DNA from: Cornus controversa | Taxonomy: Eukaryota > Streptophyta > Magnoliopsida > Cornales > Cornaceae | DNA length: 64,000 nucleotides | Reading direction: 5' to 3' | NCBI GenBank assembly: GCA_026545225.1 | Contig: CM048853.1 | Coordinates: 17,424,755-17,488,754, forward strand | Part shown: piece after piece, positions 12,720 to 25,940 of the stretch | Position numbering within the stretch: position 1 is the first letter of the stretch | Layout of the letters: every line of letters begins with the position of its first letter | Position numbers and translations under genes: made by a program | The notes under the pieces: generated by a model | Told to the model about the DNA's origin: nothing | Databases searched by the model: none | The model's input: the letters and a program-made list of their open reading frames with translations, nothing else

Positions 12720-13270
12720 GAACTGCCACCGGTGGAAGCTGATGTGCAAGGAGGGCAATGCTGACTGGTGCGCGCGGTGGATACACATATGCTGGTGGGT
12801 AGTCTGGGACAGAGAGGGCCGCTGATGGGCGCGCTGGATGGTGTAGTTGTTCACGTTGGAGAGCACAGGTGCGCGCTGGGGCTTGTGGCGAGATGCGCAG
12901 GTGCGCTGGTAGGTGCTAGAGAATGCGTTGATGCATGACTGGGGGTTACTGATGTGCCGAGGTGCGCGGTAGAGGGGCGCTGGTGCGCAAGGAGAGGCAC
13001 TGGTGCGCATTGGGCCGCTGATGGGCGTGTTGGAGGGTGCGCAGGTGCGCGTAAAGGAATGCGCACTAGCTAAGGCACATGCTCGCAAATACGTGCACGC
13101 TGGTGCGCAGGTACGCTGCTGTGGTGCGGTGGCTGTGGCTCTGGGGTGATACGCTGTGCAGCGCAGGTGAGCACTGTTATGCGTGGCTACTGCACCTCCT
13201 CTGGTGCGCAGTTGCTGTGCGTGCTGGTGCAATGCAGAGGGAATGGAGGTGTTGTTGCTGGTGCGGAGTC
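12720..13270. repeat. GC-rich degenerate GTGCGC-word repeat
   Basis: About 550 bp where words such as GGTGCGC, GCGCTGG and GTGCGCAGGTGCGC recur at short, irregular spacing. The base composition is sharply more GC-rich than the rest of the element. Long frames open on both strands here because the repeat lacks stops, and none looks like a protein. Similar TGCGC words recur at 13,370-13,580 and in both Athila LTRs near 8,850 and 29,430. Confidence 0.75.
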
Positions 13271-13849
13271 GCCGGCGGCTAGATGCCCTTGCGTTTCTAG
13301 GGTTAGATTGTGGATGTTGGTTTGTTGAAGATGACGCAAGTTTTTAGGAAACGAAATGGGCTGTGGGCTTTTGGCATGGGTCGCTACAAAATGCGCATAT
13401 GTGAAACTTTTAGTGATCCTCCTATGCAAGTGCGTCTTATGGACAGTAGGTTCAGGCAAATACAATCTTTAATTATGCAAATGCGTTCCACCAGGCGCTA
13501 TTGCACTTTTTGTCCAGTAGACTCACCTTGAAAACCTGTAATTGCGCAGATACGCTTTCGGAAATGCTTTTGCGCTTATTAACCAGTAGGTTTACCTGAA
13601 CTCATCAGCAAACACATTAAAAACGTCCATACATAAAAATAAAAAAAACTAACTTCAAAACTCAACGAAACATGTACAACAGATAAAATAAATAAAGAAT
13701 TAAACAAAATAAAATAAAATAATAAATAAATAAAAATGAAACACTCTATACAAAATAAATAAATTAAATTAAATTAAATTAATAAAAAAAAATAAAGTAG
13801 AATTACACTAAGAAAACTAGGTTTAACGTCCTGGCCAGACGGACACCAA

Positions 13850-15280
13850 TACTCACTCATCAAAATAAATGGGATCCGCCAACTCGATGACCTCTGCGTT
13901 TTCACTAAGCACCTCATTCTCAATGTAAAGTTTTAATCTCTGACCATTCACCTTTAGGACTTTACCTTCCTTGATATTTTGAATATCAACTGCTCCGTGT
14001 GGAGACACGGATAAGACAACATAAGGGCCTTCCCATCTCGAACGAAGCTTACCAGGAAAAAATTGGAGTTTAGAATTATATAACCACACTTTTTGCCCCG
14101 GTTCAAAGAATTTTCTCATAATGTGTTTGTCATGAAATGCCTTAGTTCTTGCTTTATAAATTTTTACACTCTTGTAAGCATCATCACGCAATTCTTCCAA
14201 TTCATTCAACTAGAGTCGACGACTAGAGCCTACTAATTGCATATCAAAATTAAACTTTTTAATTGCCCACATTACTCTATGTTCTAATTCGACTGGGAGG
14301 TGACAAGGCTTCTCATAAACAAGTCAGTATGGAGACAGGCTAATGGGAGTCTTGTAAGCTGTACAATATGCCCAAAGAGCATCATTAAGCCTCAATGACC
14401 AGTCTTTCCTATCAGGCCGAACCATTTTTTCTAAATTTTTTTTAATCTCCCTATTTGACAGTTCAACTTGCCCACTAGTTTGGGGGTGGTAGGGGGTGGC
14501 AACCTTATGAGTGACAGAGTACTTAAAAAGTAAAGTCCTGAAAAATCTATTACAGAAATGCTTACCTCCATCACTTATAATTGCCCTTGGCATCCCAAAA
14601 CGACTGAAAATATTTTCTTGAATGAATTTAATCACCACTTTGTGATCATTCATTCTGGAAGCCACCGCCTCAACCCATTTCGAGATGTAGTCGACCCCAA
14701 CTAGAATATATTCAAATCCAAAGGAGATTGGGAATGGTCCCATAAAATTAATGCCCTAAACATCAAATATCTCTACAACTATTATAGGGTTAAGTGGCAT
14801 CATATCTCTCCTTGTCATGGCCCCTAACTGTTGACATCTCACGCACACTCTAAAAAACTGGTAAGAGTCCTTAAAGATTGAAGGCCAGTAAAAACCACAT
14901 TGTAGAACCTTATATGCAGTTTTTCGAGCACTGAAGTGCCCGCCACAAGCTAAGGTATGACAGAAAGTAAGCACACTGTGGACCTCACGCTCAAGTATGC
15001 AACACCGGATCACTTGATCAGAATAATATTTAAACAAGTTAGGGTCCTCCCAATAATAGGACTTGACCTGGGCATAGAAACGGTCTTTTTCATGTTTGAA
15101 CCAATGAGGAGGAGTTCTACCTATTACTAGGTAATTCACAATGTCAGCAAACCAAGGTTCCTTCTCATGAGTGACTGCAAAGAGTTGTTCATCCGGGAAG
15201 GAATCATATATAAAGGATGGATTGCATATCGACTCAACGAGAATACGAGAAAGGTGGTCGGCAACCACATTCTCAGAACC
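13850..15280 (-). mobile_element. Athila integrase region
   Basis: Minus-strand frames match Ty3/gypsy integrase in order: a zinc-finger-like segment with CVRCQQLG, the catalytic core with [19 protein letters not shown] and [10 protein letters not shown], and a C-terminal part with [21 protein letters not shown]. It carries more than one break and is a fossil. Confidence 0.88.
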
Positions 15281-16209
15281 TTTTTTATCCCTAATTTCAT
15301 AATCAAACCCTTATAACAAGAGAATCCATCTAATGAGTCAGGGTTTGGTTTCCTTCTTAGTCAACAAATGTTTTAGAGCAGCATGGTCAGAAAATACTAA
15401 AACTTTGGACCCTAGAAGATATGACCGAAATTTATCTAAGGCAAACACCACAGCTAGTAACTCTTTCTCGGTAGTGGTGTAATTCAATTAAGCACCCGAG
15501 GGAGTTTTACTAGCATAGTAAATCACAACTGGCAACCTTTCTTTTCGTTGCCCCAAAACAGCACCTACGGCATAGTTTGAGGCATCACATATGACTTCAA
15601 ATGGTAATGACCAATTGGGGGGTTGCATGATAGGGGCAGAGGATAGAAGTGACCTAAGCTTTTCGAAGGCTTCTAAACATGCATTATCAAAGTGAAAAGA
15701 AACGTCTTTAGCGAGTAGATTACACAATGGTTGTGCAATCTTACTAAAGTCCTTAATAAACCTACGATAAAAACCTGCATGCCCTAAAAAGAAACGAATA
15801 CCCTTAGCCAGATCAACTTCTATGCCCCTTCCTGACACTATGTGACCCAACACTATACCCTCTTGAACCATAAAATGGCTCTTTTCTTAGCTTAACACCA
15901 AGTTGGTGTCTTTGCAACATTTAAGCACAAGGGTTAAATGTTTCAGGCAACTATCAAATGAATCCCCAAAAACTGAAAAGTCATCCATAAAAACTTCGAG
16001 AAACTTCTCTACCATGTCTGATAAGATAGACATCATACACCTTTGAAAAGTAGCGGGTGCATTACATAACCCAAAAGGCATCCGTCTATATGCAAATGTA
16101 CCAAACGGACATGTGAAAGTCGCTTTCTCTTGGTCATTAGGATCGACTGCCACTTGGTTATACTTAGAATAACCATCTAGAAAATAATAGAAACTCTGAC
16201 CTGCAAGTC
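15280..16209 (-). mobile_element. Athila reverse transcriptase (second part) and RNase H
   Basis: FMDDFSVFG marks the reverse transcriptase active-site region. GHIVSGRGIEVD and FLGHAGFYRRFIKDFSKIAQPLCNLL mark the following connection, and CDASNYAVGAVLGQRK marks RNase H. The upstream part of the same domain lies beyond the nested chromovirus, at 24,942-25,500. Broken. Confidence 0.88.
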
Positions 16210-16239
16210 TGTGATAATCTGTATTTTTGATTTATTTTG

Positions 16240-16281
<42 letters not shown>

Positions 16282-16868
16282 CATGTGTGTGTTTATATAT
16301 ATTTACCAAACGTAGGGGAGAAATGAATAACCTAGCAATAATTATGGAAAGTGGGGTAGTAGAGGTAATAAATGATTTTAATAAGTATATGACCTTTTGA
16401 CTTCTCAACGGGCAAAATACCTTATATTATATGAGGGAAATTATTGACGATTAAATATAGAAGTTATGGTGACTTTTTGGTGGCTCATGTCATTTAAGGG
16501 AAGTACTATATAAGGAAAAGACAATGTCGATTTGAGGAAAAATATTATTTTAAGACGTCGTTTTTTTGGCAGAGGCAAAAAGAAGAAAGTTTTGGTGACT
16601 AAGGTAGGGAATGTACTATGGATTTATATATGCCTGTAGATAGAAGAAATTCAGAAATTTCCATATTAAAGAAATATGTGTATATGGTATTGTGATTGTT
16701 TAGTTGTTATTTAGTTTATATTTATGATTCCTTTCTCTGCTCCAATATAGTTTAGTGTTATATTGTCAAAATTCTATATAATAGGAATTAAAATATTCAT
16801 ATGAAATATTCCAGTCAACTAAGCAATTTATAGTAATGGGTGTTGGCCTGCTCATGTTTACGTGTGTG

Positions 16869-16908
<40 letters not shown>

Positions 16909-17055
16909 TTGTTAGTATCATGTTGTTTGGTATTATATGGTAATATATATTTTATATATATCTGGCATCAATTAAAGACTCAACTTGGGTGGTGCTTTTA
17001 TTTATTTATTTGTTTGTTTTAAAAAAAAAAAACTTAGTGTTCTATTAACTCTCGC

Positions 17056-17096
<41 letters not shown>

Positions 17097-17960
17097 TACT
17101 TGTTTTATCATTGTGTATAGTTTGAGATTAAAATTGATTATGTTAGACAAGTTAATGTTTTGAATTATTGTTGATGTAATTCTTAGTGAAATAAAGTGTT
17201 AATTTTTAAATAATACAAAAGGTTATACCATTTGGGGGTAAAGGAAGAAAAGTTGTGTTTAGTGAAAATGTTTGTGTTCAGCCCATGAATGGGTTTTTGA
17301 AGATGTATGTTCGTATTTGTATAACCGGTTGAAAATAGGAAGGGTTGTAATCCCTTCGGTTGAAAAATCGAGAACTATTTGGAATTATAGTTGGGTTCAG
17401 CGGCCCGCCGTGAGAATGACCGGAAATCCGCGGTGTATGTGTGTGGTATATATGTCGGAATTATTAATTTTTGTTAAGAAAATTTATATGATTGAGCTGG
17501 TGATGTTATTTATTCTTATTTTAATTAATTATAGGTAATATAGTAAAATAACTGATACATTGCATTATTTCCTTTCTTTCATTCTATCTTATTGTATATA
17601 TGGATTTAGAGTTATTTTCCTACTGGGCGGTGGTGCTCATTCCCAATATTTTTCAGGTTTAGCTGGAAACAGCAGTAATGAAGATTTCCCTAAACTCACT
17701 TAAGGATGTTTTCTGGATAAAAAGAGTTTAAGAAAATGTTGATGAATGTCAATAATGTTTTGAAAGACTTCAGTTTTATGTTTTAAGACAAAGACATTCT
17801 ATTTGTGATGTTTACTTAATTAGAAAAATAATAAGTGGATTATTGTAATTTTTTTTTTAAGTTATGAAGTTTTTTTTTCCGGATACTTAAAGGTTGTGTA
17901 TTTATTGTATTTATTTTTTTTTTTTTTTTAAAATCATGTCCCAAATATCGGGGCGTGACA
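16210..17960 (+). mobile_element. Chromovirus 5' LTR
   Basis: 1,751 bp, from TGTGATAATCTG to GGGGCGTGACA. It contains three TA-rich microsatellites whose lengths differ from the 3' copy. Confidence 0.94.
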
Positions 17961-18576
17961 GAGTGGTATCAGAGCACAATTTAGGTCCTTGGACAACAAT
18001 ATTAAAAAAAAAAAAACTGACATTTTTGGTGTTTGACAGACTAGTAATGGCATCACACGGTAAAGGCAAACAGGTGCAAAAGGAACAACCTAGAGTTAGG
18101 CCCATGCAAAAAAATTCTCGAGTTGGTTATGGTTCAAACCCATCTCATTTCCTACTGGAAAGAATGGTAGAGGAGACCACCACAAAGTTGACGTGGGGTT
18201 TAGGGTGTTGTTCCAAGAAATTCAAGAATTAAGGAACCTGGTGCTGTTAGCTATGGAAGAAGGAAGTAGCACTGAGGGAGAGGATGACAATATCATTGTC
18301 ATCAGCTCCGACAGTGAGGTGGAAGATCCGTCAGAAGAATATAGTCCTGGGATGCACTAGAAATGAGGCTAGGTTACTTTAATAAGTAGTTAAGAAAGTT
18401 GATATGCTATGATTAATGCTTATGTCTTGACTACAAAATTTCAATAAAATGTGATGAGATATCTTTTATGTGAGCGCAACTAAAAATTTTTTTTTTTTTC
18501 AATGCTAATATGTTGTTTGGTAGTTTGTTTATTTAAAAAAAAAAACATAAAGTAACCTTTTCATTATTAGGACACG
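17961..18576 (+). mobile_element. Chromovirus primer site and leader
   Basis: TGGTATCAGAGC at 17,964-17,975 is the classic primer site complementary to initiator-Met tRNA, 3 bases after the LTR. The rest of the leader contains a short frame beginning MASHGKGKQVQKEQ. I do not recognise it. Leader splicing is possible in this clade but not shown here. Confidence 0.85.
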
Positions 18577-19550
18577 ATGGAAGGTGCTTCAGGTTCTACA
18601 CCTCAAGTTACTAGTGATATGAACGATACGTTGCGAAATATGGTTGAAGCAATGCAACAAATCGCTCAAGCAACTCCGCAAGATCCTCAAAATGGGAATG
18701 GTAAAAATAGGACTATGATAGCTCAACAAGAATTTCGAAAGATGAAACCACCAGTATTTAAGGGGGAACCTGATCCAATGGCGGCTGAAGAATGGCTTAG
18801 ACAAATTAAAAAATGTTTAAATGCTCTGGATATACCACAGGATTTAAGAGTTTCCATTACTAGTCATCAGTTGGAGGGTCAGGCAGATAGATGGTGGGAG
18901 ATGATAAAAAGGGCTCATGGAAATGAAATCATGGCATAGAACACCTTCGAAGAAATTTTTCTCGAGAAGTATTTTCCAGAAGTGGCACGAGATGCAAAGA
19001 TTAGAGAATTTATGGAACTCATACAAAAGGAGAAAACTGTGGCGCAGTACGAAGCAAAATTTGAGGAATTATCACGTTTTGCTCCACATCTCGTAGCAGA
19101 TGAGGCTTCCAAAGCCAAGCGATTCGAGCAAGGCCTCAGGTTGGCCATTAGAAATAAAATCTCAGTGTTGAAATTGCGAAGCTATGCTGACGTGGTGGAT
19201 AGAGCTTTAATAGCTGAGGAAGAGTGGCAGGACGGCAAAAAGATTCGAGAATCTATCAATCAGACCAGGAGGCGAATGCCACAAGATCAAGGCGGAAACA
19301 AGCGTCAAAATACCGGACCTCAATTCAATAGTGCACTTCAACGATACCTCTACGGTGGAAATACTCAATCCTATGATGGTGGGCAAGGCAGTCGCGCATG
19401 TTTTCACTACAAACAACCAGGACACATAAAGAGAAATTGCCCGCAACTGCTGATGCAACCCAGACCAATTCAACAAGCACCAACTCAAGCTTTGGTTCCT
19501 TATCAAGTTAGGCCTCCACAACCGTATCAACAACCTCGTCCACAACAATA
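18577..19550 (+). mobile_element. Chromovirus gag region
   Basis: The gag core shows PPVFKGEPDPMAAEEWL and the following helix-rich retrotransposon-gag domain. A CCHC-type knuckle region (FHYKQPGHIKRNCP, first Cys not conserved in this wording) and a Pro/Gln-rich tail come next. It starts at an ATG after the leader. Broken. Confidence 0.88.
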
Positions 19551-19699
19551 ACAACCTCAAGGAACGTACCCAGCATTTCATCCACCGCAGCCAACTCAGG
19601 AAGCGTATCCACCATTTCGTCCTCAACAGCCAACTCAAGGAAGATTAACAATACCAGGAGGAACACGACAACAGCAAGTCGGGGGGCGACAGGGACCAA

Positions 19700-20200
19700 A
19701 GAATCAGGGTCGTGTTTACGCTCTTACTCAGCCAACGAATCAGGCAGATCATAAAGTTGTGAAAGGTACTTTCCTAGTCTTTAATTCATGGGCTAGAATT
19801 TTATTTGACTCGGGAGCTTCGCACTCCATTATATCTTCGAAGTTTGCTTTTATCCTGGGTTTGGAGACGGTACCCCTCAAAATAGTGTTATCTGTAGAGT
19901 CTCCTTTAGGAGGTAACGTAATGGTCGATAGAGTATGCAAAGCTTGTGTTATGGAGATTGCTGGACACAAGTTAGTGTTTGATTTAGTTATGATGGAGAT
20001 ATTGGAATATGATATAATCCTAGGTATGGATTGGCTTTCATCATATCGTATCACCATAGATTGTTTTAGGAAGAAAGTGTCAGGATATACACCAGAAGGA
20101 GTAAAATTCCAATTCTTTGGAAGAAGGGACACTCTCTGGTCACAGGGTCTTTTTGATTCTCATGGTAACTATAGCTGAATGGCAAACATTGCGGCAGATG
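19700..20200 (+). mobile_element. Chromovirus protease region
   Basis: ILFDSGASHSII is the aspartic protease active-site block, followed by DIILGMDWLSSY, the usual chromovirus protease end. Broken. Confidence 0.88.
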
Positions 20201-21620
20201 AGATCAAGACTTCAAACGCAAAGCCTATTCCAGTGGTCGATGAATTCTCGGACGTTTTTCCTGAAGATTTACCTGGATTATCTCCACATCGAGAGGAAGA
20301 TTTCTCTATTGAGGTCTACCCTGGCACCGCACCAATTTTCATTGCTCCACATCGAATGGCTCCAGCAGAGCTTAAGGAACTAAAGACATAACTTCAGGAG
20401 CTACAAGACAAAGGATTCATACGTCCTAGCACGTCACCATGGGGTGCGCCAGTTTTATTTGTGAAGAAGAAAGACGGAACCCTCCGAATGTGTATCGATT
20501 ATAGGCAGCTCAATCGGATCACTATTAAGAATAAGTACCCATTACCTAGGATTGACGATCTATTTGATCAATTGAGAGGCTCCTCATGTTTTTCAAAGAT
20601 AAATCTTCGATCGGGCTATCATCAGTTGAGAGTTAGGGAGAAGGACGTACCTAAGACAGCATTTCGTACTCGTTATGGGCACTTCGAGTTTCTAGTAATG
20701 CCTTTCGGGTTAACCAATGCTCCCGCGGCTTTTATGAATCTGATGAATAAAATATTTCGACCGTATTTGGATCAATTTGTGGTAGTTTTCATAGATGATA
20801 TTTTAATCTATTCTCGGTCAAAGAAGAAGCACGAACAACACTTGCGTCTTGCTCTCCAGACTCTACAGCAACATCAATTGTATGCTAAGATGAGTAAATG
20901 CGAGTTTTGGTTAACTGAGGTGAATTTTCTAGGGCATGTAGTTTCCCATGAAGGGATCTCAGTGGATCCATCAAAAGTGGAAGCAGTTTCGAATTGGGGA
21001 AGACCCAAAAATGCCTCTGAGATTCGTAGTTTCCTCGGATTAGTAGGATATTATCAGAGATTTATTGAGAATTTCTCTCGATTGGCATCCCCTATGACAA
21101 AACTGACACGAAAAGGGATTAAGTTTGAATGGAATGAAGAGTGTGAACATGCCTTCGTAGAATTAAAGATGAGATTGACTTCTGCTCCAGTCTTAGTTAT
21201 TCCGGAGCGTGGAGTAGGGTACATGGTGTATACGGACGCATCTTTGCAAGGGTTGGGGTGTGTCTTGATGCAATTAGGAAGGGTAGTGGCATACGGTTCT
21301 CGTCAATTGAAGCCGTACGAAAGAAATTATCCCACTCATGATTTGGAATTGGCAGCTGTTCATTTTGCTTTGAAGATGTGGCGTTATTACTTATATGGCG
21401 AGAGGTTTGAAGTCTTCTCAGATCATAAAAGTTTGAAATATCAGTTTACTCAGAAAGAACTGAATCAAAGACAACGTCGTTGGATGGAGTATTTGGAGGA
21501 ATATGACTTCGCTCTTCATTATCATCCAGGAAAGGCGAATGTTGTAGCCGACGCCTTAAGTAGGAAATCTCATGGGTCACTTGCTAATGTCGCTATCCGA
21601 GAGTGGAAGATGTTGGAGTT
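20200..21620 (+). mobile_element. Chromovirus reverse transcriptase and RNase H
   Basis: The segment runs from PHREEDFSIEV through [29 protein letters not shown] and [16 protein letters not shown] to RNase H with [13 protein letters not shown] and NVVADALSR. The domain order and wording are typical of plant Tekay/Del elements. Confidence 0.93.
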
Positions 21621-21699
21621 TATTGGAGATTATAATTTACATGTTGTTGATCAAGGGGAGCAACTTTATTTTTATAGTTTGATAGTACAACCAACCTTG

Positions 21700-23172
21700 G
21701 TGCAAAAGGTAATAGAAGCGCAAAGAGTAGATAACGAAGCTAAAAGGATCCAAGTTAGTTTGGATAATGTAGATGAAGTAGAAGGATGGTCAGTTGACAA
21801 AGATGGACGTTTGAGGTACTTAGGAAGATTATTTGTTCCTAGGATCAAGGAATTAAGGGAGGAGATCTTTCGAGAAGCTCATCATTCTAGATTTTTGATC
21901 CATCCTGGAGGTACAAAAATGTATCAAGATTTGTGACGTCAATTTTGGTGGAGTGGTATGAAGAAGGATATAGCTCGATTTGTGTCAAGGTGCCTCATGT
22001 GTCAACAGGTAAAAGCTGAACATCAAAAGCCGGTCGGGTTACTTCAGCCTTTACCAGTAGCCAAATGGAAGTGGGAATTTATTGCAATGGATTTTGTGAT
22101 GGGATTACCAAAGTCTTCGAAGGGTCATGATGCTATTTGGATTATTATTGATCGGTTGACTAAGTCAGCACATTTCTTACCAATTCGAGTAACGGATTCG
22201 GTAGATGTACTCAGTAAACTTTATGTTAAGGAGATAGTAAAATTGCATGGTGTTCCATTAACAATTGTGTCAGATCGGGATCCCAGATTTACTTCCCAAT
22301 TTTGGAAAAGCTTACACAGTGAAATGGGGACACAATTGAACTTTAGCACAGCATATCACCCTCAAACAGACGGGCAATCTGAGAGAACTATACAGATTTT
22401 GGAAGATATGTTAAGATCTTGTGTGATAGATTTTCGTGAAAGTTGGGAGGATCACCTGCCTTTGGTAGAGTTTTCATATAACAATAGCTACCAGTCGAGT
22501 ATAGGAATGGCTCCATACGAGGCACTTTATGGTAGGCCATGTAGATCACCTATATGTTGGGCGGAGATTGGTGAGACCACACTTTTAGGTCCAGACTTAG
22601 TTCGGGAGACAACGGAGAAAATTAGAGTCATACGACAACGACTTTTAACAGCTCAGAGTCGTCAGAAAAGTTACGCTGATCAAAGAAGAAGACCTTTGGA
22701 GTTCAATACTGGTGATCATGTATTTCTCAAGGTCGTAGCGCGGAAAGGAATTAAACGATTTGGCAAAACCGGGAAGTTAGCTCCTCGCTACATAGGACCG
22801 TTTGAAATTCTTGAGAAAGTGGGTGAAGTGGCTTATCGATTGGCTTTGCCGCCTCAACTCTCGAGTATTCATAACGTTTTCCATGTATCTATGTTGAGAA
22901 AATATGAACCGGATTTAGCTCACACTTTGGATTGGAAGGACCTTGATCTCGAAAAAGATGTTTCTTATGAGGAACGACCTCTGAAGATAGTAGACAGAAA
23001 GGAGCATGTTTTGCGCACTAAAACAATTCCTTTGGTTAAAGTCTTGTGGCGACAACATGGAACGCAAGAAGCTACGTGGGAGTTGGAGTCCGAAATTCAA
23101 AAGAAATATCCTGGTATTTTTGAAACATCAGGTACATGTGTTTTCAATTTCGAGGACGAAATTTTATTTTAG
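21700..23172 (+). mobile_element. Chromovirus integrase with chromodomain-like tail
   Basis: The zinc-finger region ends with [12 protein letters not shown]. The core contains [28 protein letters not shown] and [13 protein letters not shown], and the GPF/Y-type part contains [13 protein letters not shown]. The tail with [16 protein letters not shown] is the short chromodomain-like segment of this clade, thought to guide integration to heterochromatin. Confidence 0.92.
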
Positions 23173-23182
23173 GAGGGTAGGT
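23167..23182 (+). other. Chromovirus polypurine tract
   Basis: TTTTAGGAGGGTAGGT directly precedes the TGTGATGATC start of the 3' LTR. Confidence 0.8.
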
Positions 23183-23209
23183 TGTGATGATCTGTATTTT
23201 TGATTTATT

Positions 23210-23254
<45 letters not shown>

Positions 23255-23845
23255 CATGTGTGTGTTTATATATATTTACCAAACGTAGGGGAGAAATGAA
23301 TAACCTAGCAATAATTATGGAAAGTGGGGTAGTAGAGGTAATAAATGATTTTAATAAGTATATGACCTTTTGACTTCTCAACGGGCAAAACGGATACCTT
23401 ATATTATATGAGGGAAATTATTGATGATTAAATATAGAAGTTATGGTGACTTTTTGGTGGCTCATGTCATTTAAGGGAAGTACTATATAAGGAAAAGACA
23501 ATGTCGATTTGAGGAAAAATATTATTTTAAGACGTCGTTTTTTTGGCAGAGGCAAAAAGAAGAAAGTTTTGGTGACTAAGGTAGGGAATGTACTATGGAT
23601 TTATATATGCCTGTAGATAGAAGAAATTCAGAAATTTCCATATTAAAGAAATATGTGTATATGGTATTGTGATTGTTTAGTTGTTATTTAGTTTATATTT
23701 ATGATTCCTTTCTCTGCTCCAATATAGTTTAGTGTTATATTGTCAGAATTCTATATAATAGGAATTAAAATATTCATATGAAATATTCCAGTCAACTAAG
23801 CAATTTATAGTAATGGGTGTTGGCCTGCTCATGTTTACGTGTGTG

Positions 23846-23882
<37 letters not shown>

Positions 23883-24028
23883 TGTTAGTATCATGTTGTT
23901 TGGTATTATATGGTAATATATATTTTATATATATCTGGCATCAATTAAAGACTCAACTTGGGTGGTGCTTTTATTTATTTATTTGTTTGTTTTAAAAAAA
24001 AAAAACTTAGTGTTCTATTAACTCTCGC

Positions 24029-24069
<41 letters not shown>

Positions 24070-24936
24070 TACTTGTTTTATCATTGTGTATAGTTTGAGA
24101 TTAAAATTGATTATGTTAGACAAGTTAATGTTTTGAATTATTGTTGATGTAATTCTTAGTGAAATAAAGTGTTAATTTTTAAATAATACAAAAGGTTATA
24201 CCATTTGGGGGTAAAGGAAGAAAAGTTGTGTTTAGTGAAAATGTTTGTGTTCAGCCCATGAATGGGTTTTTGAAGATGTATGTTCGTATTTGTATAACCG
24301 GTTGAAAATAGGAAGGGTTGTAATCCCTTCGGTTGAAAAATCGAGAACTATTTGGAATTATAGTTGGGTTCAGCGGCCCGCCGTGAGAATGACCGGAAAT
24401 CCGCGGTGTATGTGTGTGGTATATATGTCGGAATTATTAATTTTTGTTAAGAAAATTTATATGATTGAGCTGGTGATGTTATTTATTCTTATTTTAATTA
24501 ATTATAGGTAATATAGTAAAATAACTGATACATTGCATTATTTCCTTTCTTTCATTCTATCTTATTGTATATATGGATTTAGAGTTATTTTCCTACTGGG
24601 CGGTGGTGCTCATTCCCAATATTTTTCAGGTTTAGCTGGAAATAGCAGTAATGAAGATTTCCCTAAACTCACTTAAGGATGTTTTCTGGATAAAAAGAGT
24701 TTAAGAAAATGTTGATGAATGTCAATAATGTTTTGAAAGACTTCAGTTTTATGTTTTAAGACAAAGACATTCTATTTGTGATGTTTACTTAATTAGAAAA
24801 ATAATAAGTGGATTATTGTAATTTTTTTTTTTAAGTTATGAAGTTTTTTTTTTTCCGGATACTTAAAGGTTGTGTATTTATTGTATTTATTTATTTTTTT
24901 TTAAAAAAATCATGTCCCAAATATCGGGGCGTGACA
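23183..24936 (+). mobile_element. Chromovirus 3' LTR
   Basis: 1,754 bp, nearly identical to 16,210-17,960. A 4-bp insertion near 23,390 and TA-tract lengths are the main differences. Confidence 0.94.
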
Positions 24937-24941
24937 AAGTC

Positions 24942-25940
24942 TCTCTAAGATTTGATCAATGAATGGCAAGGGAAAATGATCTTTCTGAGTGTTTGAATTC
25001 AACTTCCTATAGTCGATACATACCCTCCAGCCGGTAGTGGTTCGTTGTGGCACAAGCTCTCCCTCAGAATTTGGAACCACAGTACTCCAGACTTTTTGGG
25101 CATAACTTGAGTGGGACTCACCCACTTGCTATCAGAGATTAGGTAAATGATACCTGCATCTAACAACTTCACCACTTCCTTCATCACTACCTCTTTCATG
25201 TTAGGATTTAAATGACATTGGGCCTCTCTCGAAGGTTTAGCATCTTCTTCTAAATGAATTCGATGCATACACACTGAAGGATCTATACCCTTAAGGTCTG
25301 CCACACACCATCCTATGGCTTTTCTATGCTCCCTAAGGACATCCAAAAGCTCACTCTCCTGGTCACTAGACAAGCTAGAGGAAATGATGACCGGAAGAGT
25401 TTTTTTTAATCCTAAGAAAACATACTTAAGATTGTCTAGTAACGGTTTTAGCTCTAGCTCAGGAGGAGACACTAAGGATAGAATCGGCAGAGTACTAGAT
25501 AATCTAGGCAATGGTTCCTTAGCTGATCTCCAAGGTAAAAAATTAGCACTGGTTAAACTTCCTAACAGAGAATTTACCTCACATATATTCTGATCTACAT
25601 CAAAATCCTCACAGTCAAAATGGGCTAAACATGACTCTAAAGGGTCTGTGGTCAAAATCAGTGAAAGTGAATTTTCCACAGCCTCTTCTATAAGGTTTAT
25701 AGCATAGCACTCATTTTCATCTGCATGATGTTAAGATGTATTAAAGACATTTAACCGCACCTTCATATTCCCAAAAGAAATATCCATAACCCCCGTACGA
25801 TAATTAATGCAAGCATTAGCCGTGGCTAAGAAAGGACGACCTAGAATCACAGGAATGGACTTCATAGGATCAGGTACAGGTTCTGTGTCGAGGACAATGA
25901 AATCGACTGGGAAATAAAATTTGTCCACTTTTATTAACAC
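24942..25940 (-). mobile_element. Athila protease and reverse transcriptase (first part)
   Basis: On the minus strand, IPVILGRPFLATANA marks the end of the protease. The reverse transcriptase start follows, with CMHRIHLEEDAKPSREAQ and WRVCIDYRKLNSNTQKDHFPLPF, and is interrupted at 24,941 by the nested chromovirus. Broken. Confidence 0.87.

Larger units (their letters stand above)
16205..24941 (+). mobile_element. Nested chromovirus (Tekay/Del-like Ty3/gypsy), structurally full length, young but broken
   Basis: The element proper is 16,210-24,936 (8,727 bp), flanked by AAGTC at 16,205-16,209 and 24,937-24,941. It reads on the plus strand, opposite to its host. Parts: LTR 16,210-17,960, primer site 17,964-17,975 (initiator-Met type), leader, gag, protease, reverse transcriptase, RNase H, integrase with a chromodomain-like tail, polypurine tract 23,167-23,182, LTR 23,183-24,936. 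By eye the LTRs differ at about four single bases plus microsatellite and short length changes, suggesting about 0.1 million years at the grass rate. The gag-pol frame still carries about five breaks. Confidence 0.94.

Noticed and set aside
12714-13465. Long open frames on both strands (His/Arg/Pro-rich proteins)
   Set aside because: They arise from the stop-poor GTGCGC word repeat; overlapping frames are equally open and none shows a domain.
16840-17538. Frames repeated identically at 23,813-24,511, suggesting a duplicated gene
   Set aside because: Both lie in the two LTRs of the chromovirus; identity reflects the LTR pair, not a gene.
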